A program made the translations under genes and the position numbers. The notes under the pieces were generated by a model, which searched no databases, was not told the origin of the DNA, and was given only the letters and a program-made list of their open reading frames with translations. 64,000 nt of DNA from Rhizophagus irregularis (lineage: Eukaryota; Glomeromycota; Glomeromycetes; Glomerales; Glomeraceae), in NCBI RefSeq assembly GCF_026210795.1, contig NC_089450.1:310001-374000 (forward strand). The letters are read 5' to 3'. Shown piece after piece: positions 23,876 to 34,439 of the stretch; positions within the stretch are counted from its first letter, which is position 1, and each line of letters starts with the position of its first letter.

Positions 23876-24181
23876 TTCTATGTATCAATAAATTTTCTTA
23901 CAGTTAAAATAGGAAATTGCAAATCAAAAGTAATTATATATCATATGGTCGAAAGTTACAAATTACCAGTTATTATGAAAATGAAATAAAATTATCTTAA
24001 ATTTCAATGAGATGAGAAGAAAAGAGAAAGAGAACGTACGAGTTAATGATCAGACGAGTTTTTATAGAATTTATAAGTTTATTATTAAGTTTTTGACAAA
24101 CTTTCACAAGCTGATTTGATAAATAAAAGTTTATTTATCATGTCTTCCGAACCGAAATGATCATCGATTTTAATTTTTCAA

Positions 24182-24405
24182 CAAAAATGATTTATCAAGT
24201 ACAATATACTTTGCAAATTTTAGTCGATTTAATTTATCGAATTGATATCAAAATATTCGATTTAGTACGACCGCAGTTAAATCAATTAATTAATTAAAAA
24301 TGATTTATCGAGTACAATATACTTTTGCAAATTTTAACCGATTTAATTTATCGAATTGATATCAAAATATTCGATTTAGTATGACCGCAGTTAAATTAAT
24401 TAATT
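24182..24405. repeat. Two tandem copies of a 113-bp AT-rich unit
   Basis: AAAATGATTTATC ... CGACCGCAGTTAAATCAATT occurs twice (24,182-24,293 and 24,296-24,405). It lies between the divergent starts of the putative tnpA exon and TNP2 of element A, the same place as the 14-unit array in element B. Confidence 0.6.
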
Positions 24406-24501
24406 AATCGAATTGACGTTAAATTTTTACAAATTGTAGTAAAGTTTTAAACGATTATTTGATTTATTGAAGCGATTAACTTCAAAACTCGTCAATTGAA
24501 A

Positions 24502-26790
24502 ATGACAAGAAGGAGATCGGTTTCAAGCATTCTTGGCAATCAAAAAAAAAATGAATGTAGACGTTCGTTCCAAAAACCTCGCAAAAGGAAGAAAGTTCCT
24601 TGTTATTGCAATAATTGTAATAGAAAATTGGTATTGGAACGAACAAAGCTTCTACACGAGACAGGAGGTGAAACGAATGATTCGAATAAAGACGAATCAA
24701 GTGAGGACGAAGCTCTTTCGATAATTCAAGAAACTAGTGAACAAGACATTACCGAAAATATTGAATTACCTCAAGTAAATGTTGACGTTCATCAGACTTC
24801 AACATCAGGGTCGGATTTCGGGGGATACACCGAAAGTCAAAGGTTACAAATACCCGGGGACATAGATGTTAATTGTTCTTTTTTACCTCGGAGGCGCGTA
24901 AGATATACAAGCCATCCTATGCCTCAATCAACAAGTTTGAATATCGAATCGGACGTATATAATACTAGCGAACAAAACACTGAAATGTCTTTGGGTAGCG
25001 AATCAAATAATGAATCTTACAACGAAATTTTTGAAGATTATTCACCTCTTCTGTATCAAGCCAACATGGATGCCAAAGAAAATCCGATCGACGATAAATT
25101 TTCATGGATTTTATTGTGGATAATGAACTACCGTATAACATACAATATCCCAGAAATGGCAACCGAATCTTTAATAAAGTTCATGAAAATAGTTCTAAAC
25201 GAAATCGGTGGTAAAAATTTTAGAACTTTTCCAGATTCTCTTTACCTAGCGAAAAAAGTACTTGGCCTAAAAGACCGATTTCAGAGATTTGTTCCATGTA
25301 CAAAATGCCACAAACTCTATAATAAACAGGATGTAGAAAACTTTCGTCAAAATGAGAGTTTATCAGTTATGAAATGCCACCATATCGAGTTCCCAAACTC
25401 GTCTCACCGAGGTACACGCACTTGCGACACACCTTTATCACGACAAATCGATATTTCAAGAGTTCAAGCCGAATCAATATACCCATTTGCTGGATTTCGA
25501 CAACAACTTTCTGATATGTTTTGTCGACCTGAATTCGAGAAATCCCTCTGACATTGGGCAAATCGATCAAATTCAGATAATATTTTATCCGATATTTATG
25601 ATGGACGAATATGGAAAGAATTCAAAGATACAAACAACGATGATTCGTTAAATTTTTTCCGAAATGAGGTTGCCGACTCGCATCTTGGCCTCATGTTGAA
25701 TGTTGACTAGTTTCAGCCATTCAATGGAACTAATCATAGTACCGGAGCCATTTATGCAGTTATCTGTAATTTGCCGCGTAACATACGATTTAAGTGAGAA
25801 AACTTGCTGCTCCTTGGAATGCTACCGGGTCTGAACGAAGTGAGTCTACATAAAATTAATCATTACCTTGCACCAATCGTTAATGAGCTGACATCCCTCT
25901 GGGCGGATTATTCTAAATCGAACATACGAGCATCAGTTAGGAAAAAAAATTTGTGCAGCGTTGATAATGGTATCGTGCGATATACCCGCTGCGAGAAAAA
26001 TTTGTGGGCACGTTTCTGCATTGGTTTCTTGCCACCGATGCCAGAAAAAGGCAAATTATGAAAATCATCAGCATAATTTTGCTGGAATGGGAGATATGGA
26101 GGATTGGTTTGTTGCCAGGGATTCAAATGAACATCTCCAAAACGCACTTGGCTGGCGACGGTGTAATTCGGACGCATCAAGAAAGAGATTCGTTAAACAG
26201 ACTGGAGTAAGATGGTCAGAACTACTTCGCTTGCCTTATTTCGACCCAATTTGTTTCACTATCGTTGATCCAATGCATTGTCTATTTTTAGGCATTGCAA
26301 AATGGATTGTGAAGCGAATTTGGGTCGATCAGGGAATCTTAACTTCAAGTATACTCAATGAAGTTCAAAAACAAATGAATCGATTTCAAGTTCCGGTCAA
26401 TTTGGGTCAAATTCCTGGCAAAATCGACGATGTGGAAAGGATTTTCTAACTTCACTGCTGACCAGTGGCGAAATTTTTTCACAATTTATGCCACAGTATC
26501 GCTTAAATCCATCTCTCAGCTGAAGATAGAAAAATTCTGACTCATTTTGTCAGAATTTGTTCGATATTGGTAAGTCGGATTATAGAATCCGACATGTTGC
26601 AGGAAGCCCATAGACGACTTGTTAAAATAATAAAGCTCATTGAGGTACAATACGGCAGGAATAAAATTACGCCGAATCTACATCTCTCGCTTCATTTGTC
26701 CGAATGTTGTCATGATTTCAGCCCATTGTATGCGTTCTGGTGTTTTTCATTCGAACGCATGAATGGAATACTCGGTAAGATACACTGGCC

Positions 26791-26856
<66 letters not shown>

Positions 26857-27740
26857 GGTTTTAAATTTTCTTTTAAATACAACCCTTAGGATCATTACTG
26901 AACAGTAACAGAAAAATTGAACCAGAACTAATGCGTCGATTAATGAATGATAACCGAATCAGAGATATCATTACTTCTAGCGCTCAGATGAAAGGTCTTG
27001 AATTACTCGAAAATCATTCTACCGTTGGATCACTATCAGAAAATGACCAATTCGCTTCAGATGAAATGGAAAGGTTTTGGCTAAATTCAAAAAATATCCA
27101 GGAATCTACTGTTACTGGATGCGAAGCATTTCCTGGTGAAATGTTAAGACCTACTTCCGAAAATGTAGTATTATCACAATCGATGCTCGATTTAATGATC
27201 GATTATTATATTGCTACATATGAAATGTATAATTTCCAAAAACCATCTGATGCTATAGAGCAAGATGCGATAACTATTCATGTAAAAATGGATAAATTTG
27301 GGAGATGTCGTATTGGATCTGAGGTGTTTGGCTCCGCGTTATCATTTCGACACATAAAAAGTTCATATATATTAGCCAAATTCATAACGACTGATGGAGA
27401 AGTCGATCGTTATCCTGGACAAGTCCAGTATTATTTCAAGCATGAAATTGACTTGCCAAATGGACCTACTGAGCATTATTTGGCTTTTATTAGGTGGTAC
27501 CGACCAGCAAACGCAGCAAATATTCGGTATCATTTTAGTATTGATGATACCGAAGAAACGGAAACATGCAATGTTGAATTATGGAAAACAGATTTTTTTC
27601 CTGAAAGTAGGGATTGTATTATTCCAGTACACAACATTCTTTGCCGATTTGTGCCCGCTAAATATAAAATTTCTTCTAACCGCAACGCAACTGAATATTT
27701 AGCGATAAATCCATTAAATCGCAAGTTTCACATTCGGTAA
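24502..27740 (+). pseudogene. TNP2-type transposase of CACTA element A, decayed
   Basis: Collinear with the TNP2 gene at 34,440-37,695, from M-T-R-R-R-S-V-S-S-I-L to the C-terminal domain. Visible parts are an N-terminal C-Y-C-N-N-C zinc-like pair, the D-I-P-A-A-R-K-I-C-G-H block, D-P-M-H-C-L-F-L-G-I-A-K-W, S-F-E-R-M-N-G-I-L and the C-terminal G-R-C-R-I-G-S-E-V-F-G block. In-frame stops occur at 25,549 (CGA to TGA against the paralogue), 25,708 (TGG to TAG directly after the first catalytic Asp) and 25,795. Frameshifts follow near 25,920 and 26,430. The single intron is 26,775-26,889 and has been filled with a TTA microsatellite. Chosen start ATG 24,502 matches the paralogue. Confidence 0.85.
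26791..26857. repeat. (TTA)n microsatellite, about 22 units
   Basis: Uninterrupted TTA/ATT repeat inside the intron of the decayed TNP2 gene; the paralogue's intron lacks it. The poly-Asn and poly-Leu frames across it are artefacts. Confidence 0.9.
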
Positions 27741-28187
27741 TTTACTAAAAGCTACAGAATTTTTCTTTACAATAATTGTTTAACGAATTTTATGGAATTG
27801 GTTATTTAATAATAAATAATACGAATAAATTGATTTACAATAAAATTTGACGAATCTTTAACTTCAGTGTTTTCTTATTTTACTTATATGTCATTATTAT
27901 TTATTGATATTAATTAAAATTAATTAAAAAATCGGTTAAAAATTGTCAAAAAAGTTTTAAGTCGATCGTTGTTATTAATAAAAATCGATAAAAAAGAAGT
28001 ATTGGTCGATTTATGGTTTTTTTTTATGTTACAGCTCAACCAAAAATCGACCAAAAATCGACCAGTTGATTTATGCCGAAATTTTTCTGAATTTTGTAAT
28101 TAGCCGAATGTGTGACGAATCACGTGACGACGATGACGAACTTTTGATGAAAGGTATTAATGCCGAAAGAAATGATTTCGACCAGTG

Positions 28188-28790
28188 GATACTCTAGAGC
28201 AATCAATGACACATCACCACCAAACTCGATTTAAAGCAGCAGCAGCATCAACTATTCAGCTGGCACAAGATATTCTTAAAATAATGAAACAGACTATTTA
28301 TAATTCCTTGTTTGTCTATTAGAATAAACCCATAATAATTGGTCTTTTAGCATTTCTTTTAGATCCGTGTCTAAAAATACTCTCTAACTAGGATGAAGAA
28401 ACACGCAACAAGGCAAAAACAGAATTAATGCATCAATTTAAAAAATTAATTGATTTAAATTTGGTACAATCATCACCATCTGGTAGCTTAAGCCAACAAC
28501 AACACCATAGTCGATTGCACTCTTCTATTTTTGGTGTGTAGGTGACAGCAAATCCCTTTTCTGAATTAGAAAGTTATTTGGATCCTATTCGTACACTAAT
28601 AGCTGATCATAACGTGAATCCTTTTGAGTGGTGAGCAATTCGGAAAACTCAATTCCCTAATGTTGCTAAATTAGCTAGAAAATATTTAACTATTCCCGGT
28701 TCATCAGTACCCAGTGAAAGATTATTTTCTGATACGGGTAACTAAATTACTGCAAAACGTACACGTTTAGATTCAAAACTGGGCGGGTAA
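28188..28790 (+). pseudogene. hAT transposase C-terminal part, dead
   Basis: A single frame of 201 codons ends at the TAA at 28,788-28,790. It contains I-I-G-L-L-A-F-L-L-D-P-C-L-K and the hAT dimerisation signature [12 protein letters not shown], with [13 protein letters not shown] and A-K-R-T-R-L just downstream. There are five internal stops (for example TAG at 28,320). Several sit where hAT proteins usually have Trp, such as before N-K-P and after L-S-N. The N-terminal two thirds, including the catalytic domain start, are absent because the CACTA element A right end abuts the fragment. Confidence 0.8.
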
Positions 28791-29104
28791 AATGATATTT
28801 TTAAAGAGAAATTCAAATGCAATTCATATATTTTAGTTGGAGTATTTTTCACAATTGTAAATTGAAATTTAAATAAAAACTCCTTAAATCTGTTCCAAAT
28901 TACAATTTACTGTATATAATATTGTATGATAATGTATGTAAATCAAATTACTAAAATAATTAATTAAAATATTAAATACATAATAATATGCAATAATTTT
29001 ATTAATTTAATTTAATAATTACGAAATAAATACATATTAAATTTTGTTCGTTAACAACAAATCCATTTCAAATACTGCGCCAATAAACCATCTGATTTCA
29101 ACCA
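28791..29104. other. AT-rich flank, no gene
   Basis: Probably the 3' flank of the hAT fragment. It ends with the CCA target duplication of element B (29,102-29,104). Confidence 0.4.
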
Positions 29105-29299
29105 CACTGGTCGAAATAGTTCAAATCGGCTAGAAATTGGATGTCCGATTTTAGGCTGAATTTGGTGATAAAGATGGCCGATTTATTAATTTAGGCAAAG
29201 TTCCGATTGGCAGGCCGATCGATGCTGATCAGAATATCCAAATTGTATCTGAATTGCTTAGTATTTTTGATCCGAATTGTTTAAAAAAATATATTCATA

Positions 29300-29960
29300 A
29301 ATTTACTGAATTGCAGTGAATTTATTCTGAATTATGATAAATTTTGATAAATTGCGATAAATTTTAATCTGAATTGCAGTAAATTTTAATCTGAATTGCA
29401 GTAAATTTTAATCTGAATTGCAGTAAATTTTCTATTCTGAATTGCGGTAAATTTTATTCTGAATTGCGGTAAATTTTCTATTCTGAATTGCGGTAAATTT
29501 ATTCTGAATTGCGGTAAATTTTATTCTGAATTGCAGTAAATTTTAATCTGAATTGCAGTAAATTTTCTATTCTGAATTGCGGTAAATTTTCTATTCTGAA
29601 TTGCGGTAAATTTTATTCTGAATTGCAGTAAATTTTAATCTGAATTGCAGTAAATTTAATCTGAATTGCAGTAAATTTTAATCTGAATTGCAGTAAATTT
29701 TCTATTCTGAATTGCGGTAAATTTTATTCTGAATTGCGGTAAATTTATTCTGAATTGCGGTAAAAATTTAATGAATTGCGGTTAATTTATTCTGAATTGC
29801 GGTAAAAATTTAATGAATTGCGGTTAATTTTATTCTGAATTGCGTCTGAATTGCAGTAAATTTTATTCTGAATTATGGTATATTTGCAGTAAATTTTATT
29901 CTGAATTGCGGTAAATTTGCAGTAAATTTATTTCGAATTGTAATTAATTTTTTTCTGATT
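29300..29960. repeat. Left subterminal array of CACTA B, unit about 22 bp
   Basis: Roughly 28 units of CTGAATTGCGGTAAATTTTA with G/A variation at the GCG/GCA position. CACTA transposases bind short subterminal repeats (family knowledge), so this is a candidate binding array. Confidence 0.8.
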
Positions 29961-30083
29961 TAAGACAAATTTATTTTGAATTATGGAAAATTCTAATACT
30001 AATAATTTGGAATATTAATTACATATATATATAGATTTTTGACGAAAAAAAGAAAGTTTTTTACCAAATTAATTCAGATTCGT

Positions 30084-32613
30084 TCATTGCGCGTCGTCCA
30101 TATATAAATCAGAATCTGAATTATTATGATTGTCGCTGACCGTTGATTTTGATGGTTTTTCTTCTCCTTCCTTGTTATGGTCTTCATCATTTTCGGTGGT
30201 GTTGCCAGTTGCTGGTGTTATCCCTCTACTAACTTCTTCTTCTTCTTCATCATATTCAGTGATTAAACCCTGATCGATATTAGTATCGAATATTAAATCT
30301 TGTTGTTGTACGATATAAGACCATTCAGGAGCATTCGACGAATGTGGTCGGTCGTATTTTTGTACCTCGTCGTCGTATCTACGTTCGCGTATTAATTTTG
30401 ACTTATTTGACGAGTGTACATCGAGTACATTTCGTAGCAAATTTTTAAGCTGAAGAAACAATAAAATATAAAAATTAAATCCAGCGATTCGTCTGAAAAA
30501 TCAAGATTCAGAAGTTCTAATAACCTCATCAGATCTCCACGAATAGTCGTAAATAGCGATTATGGACTTTGTTGGGTCTTCTTCGTCTGTCTCGCTTATT
30601 TCTGGAGAATGAAATAAGCGATTGGATAACATCTTTAGTAATCTACGCTTATCATATTTTGTTATCCGTTCATCGTCAAAACTATATAATCTCTTTGCCG
30701 CCTTAATTCGGCGGATTTTCTTCTAAAATACGTTATAATTTGAATAAAATTCAATACATAATCGGAATAAAATTCAGCATAATAATTATAAATCATTACT
30801 AACGTCGTGTACTCGATTGTTTGAGTGCACCTGGTGTTTATTTTCATCGGCTTTTCCCCTATCCATTAATCTTTGATGAGAACGACGAGACTTGTGGAGA
30901 CAACCCAACCATTTTGTAAGTTGCTTATTCGAAGCAGGAAAACACGGAGCAAGGGCTGAACGCAATTCAAGGACTAGCTTACGACGAATCTTAAGATTTT
31001 TCGCGCTATTGAACGTTTCATTGTAATCTAGTTCTCGAGTTTCATCGATGGTTTTCAAAATAGACTTCATTTCAGCCTAAATATAACAATCAAATAATGA
31101 TAACTGGTACTTAATTACTCAATACTGCAATTTTAAATAACTGAATCAGACAAATAAAATTAATATACCCTAGCTTCTTTTTCGTCGTACTCATCATTAT
31201 TGTTAGAACCAGACCGTTCTTCCTCCGATTCTTCCTCGTATCGCTCGGACTTTTTTGTCTTAATTCTTTTTTGACGTTTTGCCGGCTGTTTGAGATCCGT
31301 CTGCCTATGAATGGCTTTAGGCAGACGGATTCTCGAATACCTGTTTAAGCTTTCACGTAGATTGTCATTCTCGTCTGCAAAGGCCTCGTTTATTCGAGTC
31401 AAAAAACGATTTTTGTCGAATAATCGGTTATTTTCGCGTTGAAGCTTTGCATTCTCTACTTGTACTTCTTCAATTTGTTTCTTTAATTTTAGATTTTCTA
31501 AATAAAGAATTTTATTAATAGTAATATTTTTTTACGAATAATTCTGAATTTATACGAATGAAGTCAAAATCGTACCTGCTTCTAAATCAGTATCGTCGTC
31601 ATCGATCATCCTTTCATTACCTTGATCGTCTTTAACCACTAATACGAATTTTTGTGGAATTCGAATATTCCCATATCGTTTTTTCATTTCCGATAACATC
31701 TCTTGTTGATCTATAAAAATTATTAATTATCGTACATGTCAATCAGCAATTTTCCAAAATTCAATTACCTTTAGGAATATTTGGCGGTTCAATTTCTATA
31801 ACCTCATCGTCAGACTCTTCTTGAGTCGGCTTAGTCGACTTTGCAGATTTGAGGATCGACTTGATGGGTGACGATTTGCTAGTCGACTTATTGGTTTTGT
31901 CACTCGTCTCATTTGGATCACTTTCTTCTTCCGCTCTTCCCCATTGACGATTAGATCCTTCGCTCGGTGTTTCTTCTTGAAACCTTTGCTGCTTTTGTTT
32001 GTTTGACTTGATGAGTGACGATTTACTAGTCGACTTATTGGTTTTGTCACTCGTCTCATTCAGATTACTTTCTTCTTCCACTCTTCTCCGTTGACGATTA
32101 GATCCTTCGCTCGGTGTTTCTTCTTGAAACCTTTGCTGCTTTTGTTTGTTTGACTTGGTGGGTGACGATTTGCTAGTCGACTTATTGGTTTTGTCACTCG
32201 TCTCATTCGGATTACTTTCTTCTTCCGTTCTTCCCTGTTGACGATTAAATCCTTCGTCAGGTGTTTCTTCTTGAAACCTTTGCTGCTTTTGTTTGTTTGA
32301 CTTGGTGGGTGACGATTTGCTAGTCAACTTATTGGTCTTTTCACTCATCTCATTCAGATTACTTTCTTCTTCCGTTCTTTCCCGTCAGGTGTTTCTTCTT
32401 GAAACCTTTGCTGCTTTTGTTTGTTTGACTTGGTGGGTGACGATTTGCTAGTCAACTTATTGAGTATCGCTCATATTCATTCAGATTACTTTCTTCTTCC
32501 GTTCTTTCCCGTTGACGATTAGATCCTTCGTCAGGTGTTTCTTCTTGAAACCTCTGTTGCTTTTGTTTGTTATTTTTTTTATTGTTTTTTTTATTATTGC
32601 TATTATTTGACAT
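30084..32613 (-). CDS. tnpA-like second gene of CACTA B: repetitive, highly charged, coiled coil
   Basis: Inferred minus-strand exons are 32,613-31,769, 31,710-31,576, 31,497-31,169, 31,076-30,804, 30,722-30,525 and 30,449-30,084, all with GT-AG ends that keep the frame from exon 2 on. Exon 1 opens M-S-N-N-S-N-N-K-K and carries five Lys/Ser/Gln/Glu-rich repeats around K-S-T-S-K-S-S-P-T-K and Q-R-F-Q-E-E-T-P. The middle has a coiled coil (E-N-L-K-L-K-K-Q-I-E-E-V-Q) and basic/acidic blocks. Exon 4 has a conserved-looking P-C-F-P-A-S-N-K-Q-L-T-K-W-L. The end is acidic and closes D-L-Y-M-D-D-A-Q. The first repeat has lost about 18 bp and gained a frameshift near 32,390-32,490, so the copy may need a later ATG (32,348). 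A role in binding element ends is inferred from position only. Confidence 0.6.
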
Positions 32614-32689
32614 TTTATATTCACTCAATATTCATTTAAAAAATCGAAGCGGGTTCAATATCGTCATATCGTCCTATTTATAAATTTAA

Positions 32690-33905
32690 AAATCATCAAT
32701 TAATTAATAAGAAAATCATTAGCGTTCTACTGCGTTGATTTCTCAATTGAAAAATCAACTATAAATCATAATTAAAAAATCAAATAAATTAATTAATAAG
32801 AAAATCGTTAGTGTCCTATTGCGTTGATTTCTCGATTGAAAAATCAACTATAAATCATAATTAAAAAAGACAAATCAATTAATTAATAAGAAAATCGTTA
32901 GCGTTCTACTGCGTTGATTTCTCGATTGAAAAATCAACTATAAATCATAATTAAAAAATCAAATAAATTAATTAATAAGAAAATCGTTAGCGTCCTATTG
33001 CGTTGAATTCTCAATTGGAAAATCAACTATAAATCATAATTAAAAAATCAAATAAATTAATTAATAAGAAAATCGTTAGCGTTCTACTGCGTTGATTTCT
33101 CGATTGAAAAATCAACTATAAATCATAATTAAAAAATCAAATCAATTAATTAAAATTAAGAAAATCGTTAGCGTCCTACTGCGTTGAATTCTTTATTGGA
33201 AAATCAACTATAAATCATAATTAAAAAAAACAAATCAATTAATTAAAATTAAGAAAATCGTTAGCGTCCTACTGCGTTGAATTCTTTATTGGAAAATCAA
33301 CTATAAATCATAATTAAAAAAAACAAATCAATTAATTAAAATTAAGAAAATCGTTAGCGTCCTACTGCGTTGATTTCTCAATTGACAAATCAACTATAAA
33401 TCATAATTAAAAAAGACAAATAAATTAAAATTACGAAAATCGTTAGCGTTCTACTGCGTTGATTTCTCGATTGAAAAATCAACTATAAATCATAATTAAA
33501 AAAGACAAATCAATTAATTAATAAGAAAATCGTTAGCGTCCTGCGTTGATTTCTCGATTGAAAAATCAATTATAAATCATAATTAAAAAAGACAAATAAA
33601 TTAAAATTACGAAAATCGTTAGCGTTCTACTGCGTTTAATTCTCAATTGAAAAATCAACTATAAATCATAATTAAAAAATCAAATAAATTAATTAATAAG
33701 AAAATCGTTAGCGTCCTATTGCGTTGATTTCTCGATTGAAAAATCAACTATAAATCATAATTAAAAAGACAAATCAATTAATTAATAAGAAAATCGTTAG
33801 CGTCCTGCGTTGATTTCTCAATTGAAAAATCAATTATAAATCATAATTAAAAAGACAAATAAATTAAAATTACGAAAATTGTTAGCGTTCTACTGCGTTA
33901 AAATT
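32690..33905. repeat. Array of about 14 units of 86-93 bp between the divergent CACTA B genes
   Basis: Each unit contains AAAATCGTTAGCGTCCTACT, GCGTTGATTTCTC and ATCAACTATAAATCATAATT. It separates the starts of the minus-strand gene (32,613) and TNP2 (34,440), so it is probably part of a shared regulatory region or a transposase-binding array. Confidence 0.85.
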
Positions 33906-34439
33906 TGATATATTTTAATGCGGCAAGTTATACTTTGTCGAAATTTGCAGTAAAATTGAAAATATATTGTTATTATAGCAATACCACTTCGATTAATACA
34001 AAATTGTTACTTTTCAACTTTCGCTAAAATTTACAGTTTCTTTTGATAAGGTTTGTTTGGCATCCGAAAATGATAAAGGGATGATAAAGTGATTATCTTG
34101 TAAATAAAAGTTATTTTAAAATAAAATAAGCTTTTTATTTTAAAAATAAGCTTTTTATTAAAAATAAGCTTTTTATTGTAAAATAAGCTTAAATCATATT
34201 GCAATTTTTAAAAGTATATTAATTAGAAAATTCGCAAATTTATTATATAAAATTGCCAAATTTGCAAAAAAAAAATATTAAATCCTAAAAAATTATTGAA
34301 ATAATCATAGAAGCCAGGATTACATTAATTATACATACAAATTATACAAATTTTGTGTTATTCCAAATTTTATAAAAATCAGCTTTTTTACAAATTTGGA
34401 TTTTGCCAAACTTATTAAACTTATTCAAATACTAAACAA

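Larger units (their letters stand above)
23613..28187 (+). mobile_element. CACTA element A remnant (right end at 28,187)
   Basis: The right terminus ends GATTTCGACCAGTG at 28,187, the same sequence as the right end of element B. Upstream lie a TNP2 pseudogene and its divergent partner exon. No CACTGG left terminus was found between 19 and 24.5 kb; the left side is apparently lost at or before the DDE transposon. The base after 28,187 opens a hAT transposase frame, so the element landed inside a hAT gene. Confidence 0.6.

Noticed and set aside
26710-26895. Poly-Asn / poly-Leu ORFs
   Set aside because: Produced by the (TTA)n microsatellite within the TNP2-A intron.
32690-33905. CRISPR-like array
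   Set aside because: Repeats are contiguous without unique spacers and lie inside a eukaryotic CACTA element.
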